A stretch of 64,000 nt of DNA, taken from the NCBI RefSeq assembly GCF_035083965.1, contig NC_089740.1, forward strand, positions 14,916,552 to 14,980,551, written 5' to 3'. The position numbers were made by a program, and so were the translations under genes. Of the stretch, positions 12,206-23,700 are shown in pieces (within the stretch, counting starts at the first letter, position 1; each line of letters begins with the position of its first letter). This DNA comes from Branchiostoma lanceolatum. Its lineage: Eukaryota; Chordata; Leptocardii; Amphioxiformes; Branchiostomatidae. The notes under the pieces were generated by a model. It was given only the letters and a program-made list of their open reading frames with translations, searched no databases and was not told the origin of the DNA.

Positions 12206-13292
12206 CACAATGCGTCCATTTGGAAATGGGTCACGTAAAATTGCTGATCCAAAAGGTTACAAACTCATGAATATTAATATAGTTCTTTTCCTTTGTCTTA
12301 AGGAAACGCCTACATCCTTCGGCGCTACATCCCACAACGCAGTACGCAACAGTCTCTGCCCGGTGCACAGAGAATACGTTTGTCGGTTAACAAAAAGTTC
12401 CTAAAATGTTGCCTAATATGTATTAAAATCTGTTTATTTTAAGTTTTTTTTTTCTAGACGTACACTGCGAGAAACTAAACATAATACATCTATTGGTAAT
12501 AAAAGACTAAAAACTTGGGGATCAATTCCACGAATCAACAACCAAAGTTGATTACCCAGCCTAGTAGAGGACATTTCAAATGAAGGACCATTGATTTGAT
12601 TCCAACAACAGGATTTTCTGATACACACTATTTTTGGATACAAACTGTGATCTTCATAACTCTATCTCTCAGACCAATTGCAAAAAGGGTCACTTGAAAT
12701 TGCTGACCCGAAAACTTGGCAGGGTGGAATGTTAACAACTTGGCCGGCTAGTACCTCGATTAAAGAATGATGTTTTTAAACATCGCCACAACTTTATAAC
12801 ATGAAAAAACAGAAAGATATCAAAATGCATATGTCTTGTCAGGTATGTTCATAACTTTTCTTTTGATAAAGGGCACAACTAGGGTGTGCAACAGGTCACT
12901 GCTCATGAAGATCAAACTAGGACCGACCCTTCAGTCCCCAAGGCAGTTCTGCCTCATCATTAAAAAGGGATCTTAAAAATAGACCCTTAAAGGTCTTTCC
13001 ATCAATCTTGCCTGTCAGTTCGGACAATGAAAGAACGAACTCGGCAAGAAAGACAAGCCCGGACAGAGAGACACCCCAACTACTACTGTAGCATTCCCAC
13101 AATGCAGCCGCACATTCAAATGTGGGAGTGTCACATGTGAATGTAGGGCACAATTATATCCAGTTGCTTCAGTAACTATTTTTGGCACACAATTGACGCC
13201 GTCTTCAAGGTTACAAACTCATGAATATTAATATAATTGTTTTCCTTTGTCTTAAGGAAACGCCTACACCCTTCGGCACTACATCCCACAAT

Positions 13293-13786
13293 CACCCCGA
13301 CCAATCGAATCACGTGAATCACATTGAAACTCAGATTCGTATCAGCCATTTCCCGACAAATCGCTTTCTAACTTGCGTTAACGACTACATCTGACCAAAC
13401 AAACTCGCCAGTGAGATGGTGGAAGGTGTCAGCTTCCAAAAGACGTTTTCAGATTGACAATTTTGGCACTTTGGAAGTGATTGAATCCGCCCGCGATTTA
13501 ACGTTTAGAGAAAAGTAGTAGAAACTAGAAGTTAAATCGCGATTTAACGTTTAGAGAAAAATAGTAGAAACTAGAAGTTAAATCGCGGGCGGATCCAATC
13601 ACTTCCAATGTGCCAAAATTGTCAATCTGAAAAGCTCTTTTGGAAGCTGACACCTTCTACCATCTCACTGGTGAGTTTGTTTGGTCAGATGTAGTCCTTA
13701 ACGCAAGTTAGAAAGGGATTTGTCGGGAAATGGCTGATACGAATCTGTGTTTCAATGCGATTCACATGATTCGATTGGTCGGGGTG
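13293..13786. mobile_element. 494-bp foldback element, copy 2
   Basis: Almost identical to 11712-12205 and of equal length. It was carried by the 1.58-kb tandem duplication, not by an independent insertion, because the flanking DNA is the same. Confidence 0.75.
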
Positions 13787-14699
13787 CACAATGCGTCCAT
13801 TTGGAAATGGGTCACGTAAAATTGCTGATCCAAAAGGTTACAAACTCATGAATATTAATATAGTTCTTTTCCTTTGTCTTAAGGAAACGCCTACATCCTT
13901 CGGCGCTACATCCCACAACGCAGTACGCAACAGTCTCTGCCCGGTGCACAGAAAATCCATATATTTGTCGGTTAACAAAAAGTTCCTAAAATGTTGCCTA
14001 ATATGTATTAAAATCTGTTTATTTTAAGTTTTTTTCTAGACGTACACTGCGAGAAACTAAACATAATACATCTATTGGTAATAAAAGACAAAAAACTTGG
14101 GGATCAATTCCACGAATCAACAACCAAAGTTGATTACCCAGCCTAGTAGAGGACATTTTAAATGAAGGACCATTGATTTGATTCCAACAACAGGATTTTC
14201 TGATACACACTATTTTTGGATACAAACTGTGATCTTCATAACTCTATCTCTCAGACCAATTGCAAAAAGGGTCACTTGAAATTGCTGACCCGAAAACTTG
14301 GCAGGGTGGAATGTTAACAACTTGGCCGGCTAGTACCTCGATTAAAGAATGATGTTTTTAAACATCGCCACAACTTTATAACATGAAAAAACAGAAAGAT
14401 ATCAAAATGCATATGTCTTGTCAGGTATGTTCATAACTTTTCTTTTGATAAAGGGCACAACTAGGGTGTGCAACAGTTCACTGCTCACGAAGATCAAACT
14501 AGGACCGACCCTTCAAGCCCCAAGGCAGTTCTGCCCCAACATTAGAAAGTAATCTTAAATATAAACCCTTAATGGTCCTGAAGATGCCCGGCAGACAACC
14601 ACCGATAGCAACAAGCACCTTCAGTCACAGGACATCACTATGTCTCGACGTCAGACTGTTTGATGCATGCTGTTTATAAAGTTGGACCGACGGATGAAT

Positions 14700-16560
14700 A
14701 ATATTAGATTTCCTTGTGAATTTTCCTTTATTCTTTAATGCCTTGATGTATGTGCGATCTGTACAAATGCCAGTCGTCCAGGCATTTCTTGAACACGAAA
14801 GAAAAAGTCACACCTTTTGAGTCATCTTTCGCTGCAGACTGTAATCATCGCAATTTTGCATGGCTACAACCATATTGGGGAATTAACAGGTGGGATTTCC
14901 TGATCTCAAAGCAGATCTACACGGTGCCAAAATCGTATATGCTAGCCAGAGAAGCTCCAGTCAGCCAGAGAAGCTCCGGTCAGGCACCGAACTCGAACAT
15001 AAATGCGACAAATGTGACAAATGTAGCGAATTTGGATGTTCCTTCCCTTTATCCCAATTAGATCTCCCACATTATATGTTATACATTCTATGATTACATC
15101 AGACTTTGTCTTTCATTCACTTCTCTCACTTCTTTCCCACATTTTGACACTCTAAAAGAAAACACAAGAAATCACGAAGGAGATTAATTTCATAGATCCA
15201 TTTGGAAATGGGTCACGTAGAATTGATGTACCAAAAGGTTTCAAACTCATGAATATTAATATAGAGGTTTTCCTTTGTCTTAAGGAAACGCCTACACACT
15301 TCGGCGCTACATCCCACAATGCAGTACGCAACACTCTCTGGCCGATGCACAGAAAATTTGTTTGTCGGTTAACAAAATAGGTTCGTCAAATGTTGCCTAA
15401 TATGTATGAACATCTGTTTATTTCAGTTTTTTCTAGAATTACACTGCCAAAAACTAAACATGATACATCTATTGGTTAACTGTGACAGGGCAGGGTGGAA
15501 TGTCTACAACTTGGCCGGGTAGTACCTCGATTAAAGAATGTTGGTTTTAAACATCGCCACAACTTTATAACATCAAATAACAGAAAGATATCAAAATGCA
15601 TATGTCTTGTCAGGTATGTTCATAACTTTTCTTTTGATAAAGGGCACAACTAGGGTGTGCAACAGTCCACTGCTCATGAAGATCAAACTAGGACCGACCC
15701 TTCAAGCCCCAAGGCAGTTCTGCCCCAACATTAGAAAGTAATCTTAAATATAAACCATTAATGGTCCTGAAGATGCCCTAAAGGGAGCTGCAGACAACCA
15801 CCGATAGCAACAAGCACCTTCAGTCACAGGGCATCACTATGTCTCGACGTCAGACTGTTTGATACATGCTGTTTATAAAGTCGGATCGACGGATGAATTA
15901 TATTAGATTTCGTTGTGAATATTCAATTTATTCTTTAATGCCTTGACATTATGTGCGATCTGTACAAATACCAGACGTTCAGGCATTTCTTGAACACAAA
16001 AGAAGCAGTCACACCTTTTGAGTCCCCTTTTGCTGCAGGCTGTAATTATCGCAGTTTTACATCAAACTCTACCAGCCTCTGCGGGTCGCTGGGAAAATAG
16101 TAGAAATTGGCCAAGTAGAGTCAACTGTATGAAGGGGGTCGGCTATGGAGATAGGGTCCAATATTGCAAACAAATGTTACCCTCCATGGCCAAAGTCCCC
16201 CGGTAAATGTTCTCCCTATAGCCGACGCGGTTAGTCTGGTAGATACTAGTTTTACATGGCTGCAACCATATTAGGGAATTAACAGGTGGGATTTCCCGAT
16301 CTCAAAGCAGGTCTACACGGTGCCAAAATCGTATATGCTAGCCAGAGAAGCTCCAGTCAGCCAGAGAAGCTCCAGTCAGCCAGAGAAGCTCCAGTCAGGC
16401 ACCGAGCTCGAACAAAAATATAACAAATGTGACAAATGTAGCGAATTTGGATGTTCCTTCCCTTCATCGGATCTCCCACATTATATGTTATACATTCTAG
16501 GATTACATCAGACTTTGTCTTCCATTCACTTCTCTGACTTCTTTTCCATATTTTACCACT
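14700..16560. repeat. Duplicated upstream-flank segment
   Basis: 14740-15140 and 15950-16555 are copies of each other (gtgcgatctgtacaaat..., 'ggcatttcttgaacac', 'agctccagtcagccagagaa' minisatellite with two versus three units). A diverged relative lies upstream of gene C at 26060-26220. No gene recognised. These segments appear to be the distal upstream flank of the WSC units. Confidence 0.65.
15152..15195 (-). pseudogene. Fragment of RPL4 3' flank (copy 1)
   Basis: gaaaacacaagaaatcac and the following bases match the sequence just beyond the RPL4 polyadenylation region (29718-29756). Only about 44 bp is recognisable. Confidence 0.5.
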
Positions 16561-16570
16561 CTAAAACAAA

Positions 16571-16737
16571 ACAAAAGACATCACAAAGGAAATGAAGTTC
16601 TTAGAGATATTTTTGAGATTTATTTTGAAAACAACATCTTGTCCTATTCAGACAACTGTCCTCTTGGGTGCACTTCTGCACTAAGCTGCAAGGGGGAGCT
16701 TTACCTCTTGCCCTTGCCTTTTCCTGCAGCTTTGTCC
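16571..16737 (-). pseudogene. Fragment of the RPL4 last exon and 3' UTR (copy 2)
   Basis: Matches 29732-29885 closely: the minus strand encodes a short Lys/Gly/Ala tail ending in a stop, then the RPL4 3' UTR with its AATAAA. It also extends past the expected cleavage site and has no poly(A), which favours a DNA-level duplication over a retrocopy. Homology stops abruptly at 'tccagctgattg'. Not a functional gene. Confidence 0.75.
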
Positions 16738-17640
16738 AGCTGATTGTGCGATTTAGGTCTCATACCTGTATCTGTGAGCATAGCGGCGACATTGTAGTCT
16801 TTGCGCCGTCGGATGTGTCAAAACCAAGTTGTGTTCGTGTTAAGTATAATTGGTTGAAATACATAGCTTGGTGTTCTAAATTTTGGAAGCTGTGGCAGAC
16901 TTTTGACGAAATGATTGACAAGATTTTCTAAGCAGTTCACCAGTTTTATTATCATTCCACAAATCTAAAATGCTCACCAATATGAATTTAAATGTTATGA
17001 GTCTCCAGACAGTCAAATTTGTTCAAATATAACGTTGAGCTGTGCTTCACAAAAAGTGACGTAATGCATCAAGAACCTGAGCTGACATCATGGTATAACT
17101 TTGACGTCATTACGGGTCGATTATGAGATGTTCACAAGTTGTGGTGATGGTCAAGCATGTTCTGTGATTGTGTTTTTGTACAATTTCAGCGGATGAATTT
17201 CTAGTTCATACGAATTTCTAAGCATGTTATTAGCGGCCTCGTGTGTGCGTACACTCCATCTGTAACGCCCAATCCCCTCAAAACTCTGAGACTAGCTAAA
17301 TAACTAAAGATTAACCAATAGCTAAATCTTAACCAATAACTAAATCTCGATCGATTCGTAAAATTTGACTAATCACATAATAATAAACATTGATTTGTCT
17401 TCTGTGTTCCATTCACAGATCTAAAATGGCACCTTCAACCCTCAAGTGATCACAGACATATTTGCTACTTTCTTTTCTTCTTCTTTTCTTCGTTCTTTAC
17501 TGAATTACTTCGCTGTTTGCTTTACTTTAATTGTCCCTCAACATCGACAAAGATGATTAAAAGCTTAGTGGTGCCATTAACGATAGAACTATCGCTAGAC
17601 AGTAAAAAGTTGATGGATGTCAATCTTCATCTGTAGTCTG
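16738..17640. other. Diverged downstream flank of the third WSC unit
   Basis: 16870-17000 resembles 1260-1380 (tgacgaaatgattgacaag). 17400-17450 resembles 1755-1805 (agatctaaaatggcacc). It shows that gene C sits in an older copy of the A/B duplicon. A GAT/GCT-rich imperfect trinucleotide tract follows at 17636-17775. No gene seen. Confidence 0.6.
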
Positions 17641-17775
17641 ATGATGCTGCTGCTGCTGATGATGATGATGATAATGATGCTACTAGTGATAATGCTGATG
17701 ATGCTGATGATGATGCTGATGATGATGCGGATGATGATGATAATGATGCTGCTGGCGATAATGATGCTGATGCTG

Positions 17776-20700
17776 TCACTCTTCAGCTGCAGACGATAAC
17801 TTGGCGATCAGCTCCCTCAGATGCTCCTTGACCTCCTCCATCCCCTCGGCCATCTCGCGCTTCCCTGTATAAGAAGGATGGTAGTGAGATTCATGACGTC
17901 ATACGTAAGTGTTTGTGTGTGACGTCACAGCTCTGAAATGCTAAACCGTCCCGGCCATTTTGGTTGGACCATCGATCCAATATGGCGGCCAATCATTTGG
18001 AACGAAAGGGTGGGTCAGTTATTGTAAGGAAGAATCATTGTCCGGTCTGTCTGTCCGTCGCATGGTCATATTATAGCATCATGGTGACACGATGTAAAAG
18101 TCATTATGACATAATAATGGTAAACGGCTCGCACAAATCAGTTAAAAGTCAACTTAAGCTTTAAACTGCATTTTTAATTTGCCTCACCATTGCCAGTGGT
18201 CCAGACGCTGAGCCTCCCGTTGGCCTGCCCACACTTCTGAGTGGCGTCACCCCCGCAGGCGGAGAAACACTCGGACTCGTCAGCCGGGCTCAGCCTCGCA
18301 AACTTCTCCGCACTCTCGCAGCCGCACTTCGTCTCGTAGGTTGCTGTTGGGGAGACAACATATTCAAGTTTGGATAAGGTCCTGAGTGTCTTGCCTTGGG
18401 AGGCGTAGGGCAGTAACAAATTCTTCCCCGGGACGATGGGGGTCGAGACCGATTTCTAACAACCTTTGACATATGGGTCATACAGGTAAAACCGAATGAA
18501 ATAAACAAGTGGGATTACATATGTGACTATGTCGAAAAGATCTAGGATTTAGATTTAAACTTCAGAATAGGATGTGCCTCTTGGAACTGTTGACATAATT
18601 CCTTCGGAAGCAGCCTGCGTTATCATTATAAATCTGCATCCCTATGTTAAAAGTAGTATCGCCGGTGCGAAATAAAAATCAGTGTTTTCTCTTCTTTTAC
18701 AACAACGAGTATCAAGAACTTCCTGATGATCGTACCTGCATACGGCAGGCCCTCCTTCGCGCAGATGTCCACGCATTTCTGGTTGGTCATGTCGTCACTG
18801 GTCGCCTGAGTCCTGAAAGTTCCCCATTTCCTCTTGTAGCAGCCTTTGTAGCTCTGGGTTTCCAGCCCCCTCCTCTCCTCTTCAACATCCTCCTCCGCGG
18901 TCATCTCGCGCTTCCCTGGACGGAAAAGGATGGGAGTGAGATTCATGACGTCATACGTAAGCGTTTGTGTGTGACGTCACAGCTCTGTAATGCTAAACCG
19001 TCCGGCCATTTTAGTTGGACCATCGATACAATATGGCGGCCAATCATTCGGAACGAAGGGGTGGGTCAGTTATTGTAAGGAAGAATCATTGTCCGGTCTC
19101 ACTGCACGAAAAGTGGGATTTACCGAATTTACCTGGAAGGAGTAAATAGTTGGTAAATATGGTATATGACATTTACCCACCTATACCATATATTTACCAA
19201 GTGGTAAATCTATTATCTAATGGGGAAAATTGGGAGAGGAAGGTTATACACGAGCAATTCTACAGCACATAAAACCGACCTGTGTTCAGAGTTTGGCCAG
19301 ACTTCGAGTTTCCTTGCCTGAAACTCAATGTCTGTTTTTGTTTACCAAAAATAACTTCATTCTATATCTGATGGATTAGGCTGCTAGACTTAGGATAACT
19401 AAAGCCTTCATAGCCCCTGTAGAATATAAAGCAACTTGCATTTCAGTCCTATCCCTATGAAATATATGACCCTGCCTGGCTGGGATTATGATGGTGATGA
19501 TACATGTTGTACATTATGTCCTTCACCCTGCCCCAAATAGATTATTTGTATATCACTCCAATCTTGTTGTGAATACAGAAATGTTAAAATTTGAATGACT
19601 GAATTTCCCAAACCTTTCTTTTATTGAATGATAATGAAGTACATGTATTGCTTGAATGAACATGTAACTAGTAGTACATGAGTCATGACACTGTTGCCAA
19701 AGTGAAGAACAGCTAGTGCAGACCCCACTGAATGTAAAAAAGTAAAGCAGTCATCCTTGAACCTTTGTCGCTGTAGTCGACACAATCCGGACAGTCACAG
19801 TGGTTTGCCGTGTTGCCGCACCAGTTTGCCGGGGAGCAGCACGGGTACTTCCCGCTAGGGTCGCACTCAGCAGGACTGCCGTCCTCAGCAGGCCAGCCCT
19901 GTCCGCACCGCTTATCGTCACGCCACTTCTTAGCAGCTATCGGTAAACACATATGCAAGGCACATCAATAAACATATATGGATCTTCATAATTTTTTGCA
20001 GGTGTGTAGATGTTGTAAAAAAGGAGGTCAAGTTCAAAAATGGTTCCCCTGGCATTTTCCGTTGGTACTGCAGCGGGCTTTGTGTGGATCTGTATTTGTA
20101 TGTCGCCAGCATAACTCAAGAAGCTGTTGATGGATCTGTATGATATTTAGTGGATGGGTAGGGTTTACATAAAGGAAGGTCAAGTTCGATAATGGGCCTT
20201 CTAGCGGGTACTCAAGGTACTGCAGCGGAGCTTCAAAATTTTGGGGCATATTTTCTGAAAGTGCTATGGTCATGATTTTTGTGGTAGATAGTTCATGCTA
20301 TAGGAAGTAAGTTGTGAAAGTTTGGGCCCCCTAGCGTCTTGTTTGGAACTGCAGTGGGTGTTTTTGTTTTGACCTTCGGAGATGAATAACTTGAGAAGGG
20401 GTCGACAGATCGTCGTGACGTTTGGTATTCAGATAGCTCAGATGGTGCTTTACATAATAAACGACTTATTATGCGAATCAGGATATTATTGGCATGCTTT
20501 ATCCAAAAACATGTCAGTTATGAGCGTCGGGCCTGGCAATGTATTGTATTGCAGGAGAGGTTACAACAAGTATTCTAAAAGTAGTATTAAAAAGACTATA
20601 ATACTAAATACTGTTGTTGAGTTAATGAATAATTTAATTAATGGACTAAATGCTCCAACCTGGTAAATCAATCCAATCGTACATGTTGCCGGCTGATACA

Positions 20701-23700
20701 GAGTGTTTCTCCCCAGCAGAGCAGAGTTTGCTTTTCAAATAACATTGGCCGTATGTGTTGTACTGAAACGACAGGCATCTCGAGTCGACACAACAAGCGT
20801 CTGCACAGCCCTGGAGGGTAACACCAGGGGGATTGGCCAGGTCGTCTCCTGGGGCGCAACCAGTCTGGGGGACGTGATTAAACGCCGATAGTCCACACGA
20901 TCCTGAAACAGAAGAATGTACCTTTACCTGACGCATCATCCATGGAACTGCTAAATCTGACATAACATGTTTGTTTATTGATTGAATTGAGTACAATCTC
21001 CAATCACATCACAGCATAATTAGTAAGAAAAGTTTGATGTATTTCATATTGGGACCCTGAAACATGTGACGGTTTCCCAGAAAACAGGTCTCACAAACAG
21101 ATGGCCTGGGAAAGTAGGTCACATAAACAACTTTCAAGGTCAATATCGAAAAAATTAAAAAGTCTCCCAGGGTATTTGCCCACTCTATACCAAATTTCAG
21201 CTCAGTTGGTGCAGGGACGACCGAGCTGAGTCGATTACAAGATTTGACAGGAGAAAGAAACCATAAGAACACAATATGTTGCGCCGACCAGTATGTTGGG
21301 CTCAACATAAATAGAGCACAGCACTGCTCTCCAAGCAGAGGTGTGGGTCCGACTGTTTTTTCACATGTTTAGTTTAGGCATGTTTGTCCAAAGCACGTTG
21401 GCGACATAACGAAAAGGAGACAAAAATAGAATGCCGGACAAAACACCTAAAAACACAACAAAAACACGGATCTGCTTTTAATAGAGAGTACATTGCTCCA
21501 AAACTGCACCACTGCTAGGTACGGTAAAGTCACATTTACTATGTCTTTCAAAATGTGTATGACATGGAATAAAGATTTATTCTATTCTTATTCATATTGA
21601 CTGCACCATTTCATCGTCACATTCAACTTACGACACTGCAATTTCAAACCTTTGAGGGCCCATAATTTCAACATACATGTACTCATTTTTCTCATGGCCA
21701 GTTTAAACATATATCAGCACACAAGACTCTTACATTGTGCGCTAGTCCTGTACCACCAAATGATTTTTAACCCTATCTCCCCCCCCCCCTCAAAACTTAC
21801 AAACAGCACATGGTGTATGATCAAATTTTCAGGGGGTGATATCAAAGCATGTAAATATGAATCACTATCCATAATAAGCCTTGATTATTTGGCGAAGATA
21901 ATGTGTTCGAGGAACTCTAGTTTCTTAGAGTCTCACCTTCAACAGTGGTCCAGACGGTGAGTCTCCCGTTGCCCTCTCCACACTTCTGTGTGACGTCACC
22001 CCCACAGCTGGTGGTACAGTCGGAGTCGTCCATCTTGTCCAGCCTCTCAAACTTCTCCGCAGATTCGCAGCCGCACTTCGGCCCGTAGGTTCCTATAGGG
22101 GGGTCAACATATTCAAGCTTGGGTAAAGGTTCTGAGTGCCATACATTGTGGCACATAGGCAACAAGAGTCTGAAGACCCAAAATCTACATGAAATTTGTT
22201 TTCATATAACATGTGGTTATATAACATGTGTTTTATTTGCCCAAGTTATTTGTTGTTGCCGCTGGTTTTGTTTTATGTGCCCGAGGGTACCCACATTAAG
22301 TATACAGGTTTCGTAGTGTATCCCTTTGTGGTTTGACCACCAGCTGTTGGGACCTGGGGAATTCTTGTCCCAGATTTGAGACTAACAGGTGTGACAGGTG
22401 TGAGCTCCCACAACATGCCTAGAATGGAGGTATACATTTTCCTCATTACATATGCAGATTCAGTCCCAATTTGCATAATTTGCACTTCATTGTGTACATC
22501 TCTGTCCAATCTACCAGCATATCAAATAACATGAAAATCTGTCGTTCCTTTCTTCAGTTATTCTCCTTAGAAGATTTTTACAAATACACCATTGCAGTTC
22601 CAGTGACACATACCAGGGGGGCCAAAATCGACATTGACCTTTCTCCTCCCAACACCTACCCATGTACCAAATATCATTACAATCCAGTCCATGCACACGT
22701 TCTTCAGTTATGCTGACTTTAAGCATCCGCCGACACAAACATGCACGCACGCAAACACACACGCAAACACACTCAAAACAATATCCCCATTAAAAAGTCT
22801 TTTTTCGTGGAGATAACAACAAGTTCTTTCCCTAGATGGAGGACGATATCTACCTCCAACAACCTTTGACCTATTGCTGGCGTCAATTGTGCATTAAGTC
22901 TCGTGTTCAGAGTCGAAAATTACAGTGAGTCCAATATTTTGGGAGCAACGGTTTTGATTCTCCATAAGTTTTTCACACTCTTTTCCCAATTTCCATTATC
23001 ATTTCAGACACAAGATGAACGTTTGTAGAGAATACTGGACATGGTGGTTATATAGGTATAGTAAAAGGGGATGAACAACTCAGATTACGGGTACGCAATA
23101 AAGACTTAAACAGCAGTGTCTAGATCTACTTCCAGAGATAGTTTTGAATTCCTTCCCCCAAACTGCTGACTTCATTCTTCCAAAATTGTCTGTGCTGTTA
23201 ATCTCTTGTAGAAAGGTGCGTCTCCATGTGCAAAATAAAGGTCAATGATGCGATGAAATATTGTTTTTCTTCCATCAAAACAAAGAGTGTAGTTATAAAA
23301 GATAAATCGTATTATGTATTGAGTCCGGGGAGATCGTACCTGCATACGGCAGGCCCTCCTTCGCGCAGATCAACAAACATTTCAAATATTTTTTTTTTTC
23401 AAAATCTTATCCAACTTGAGTAACTATCTTTGGCGTAAGTCCAAAGTAGTTTGCGTATCTCTTGTAGAAAGCTGCATCTCCATATTCAAAGAAAGGTGGG
23501 TGGTACTAAAAACATCCTAAAAAGATACTTGTTTTTCTTCTTTTACAACAAGGAGTATGGGACGTGAATGCCTCATTACATATCAATACAATCCTGATGA
23601 TCGTACCTGCATACGGCAGGCCCTCCTTCTTGCAGACTGCCACGCATTTCTGGTTGGTCATGTCGTCACTGGTCTCATGAGTTCTGAAGGTTCCCCACTT

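Larger units (their letters stand above)
10650..14560. repeat. ~1.58-kb tandem repeat (two full and two partial units)
   Basis: Full units run 11081-12669 and 12670-14251, both beginning at cagaccaattg. A partial right part precedes them (10650-11080) and a partial left part follows (14252-14560). Recognisable blocks are 'ggtcacttgaaat', 'ggcagggtggaatgt', the upstream-module fragment, a 494-bp foldback, and 'ccatttggaaatgggtcacg'. Further rearranged pieces sit at 15190-15480 and 15485-15770. Small open frames repeat in each unit but show no codon-like conservation. Confidence 0.85.

Noticed and set aside
12210-14225. Small open frames repeated in each 1.58-kb unit
   Set aside because: They share sequence only because the DNA is duplicated. 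No start context, splice pattern or motif suggests a gene.
14940-16400. CRISPR-like spaced repeats (agctccagtcagccagagaa)
   Set aside because: Units are contiguous, two or three in number, without unique spacers, and the genome is eukaryotic. This is a minisatellite.
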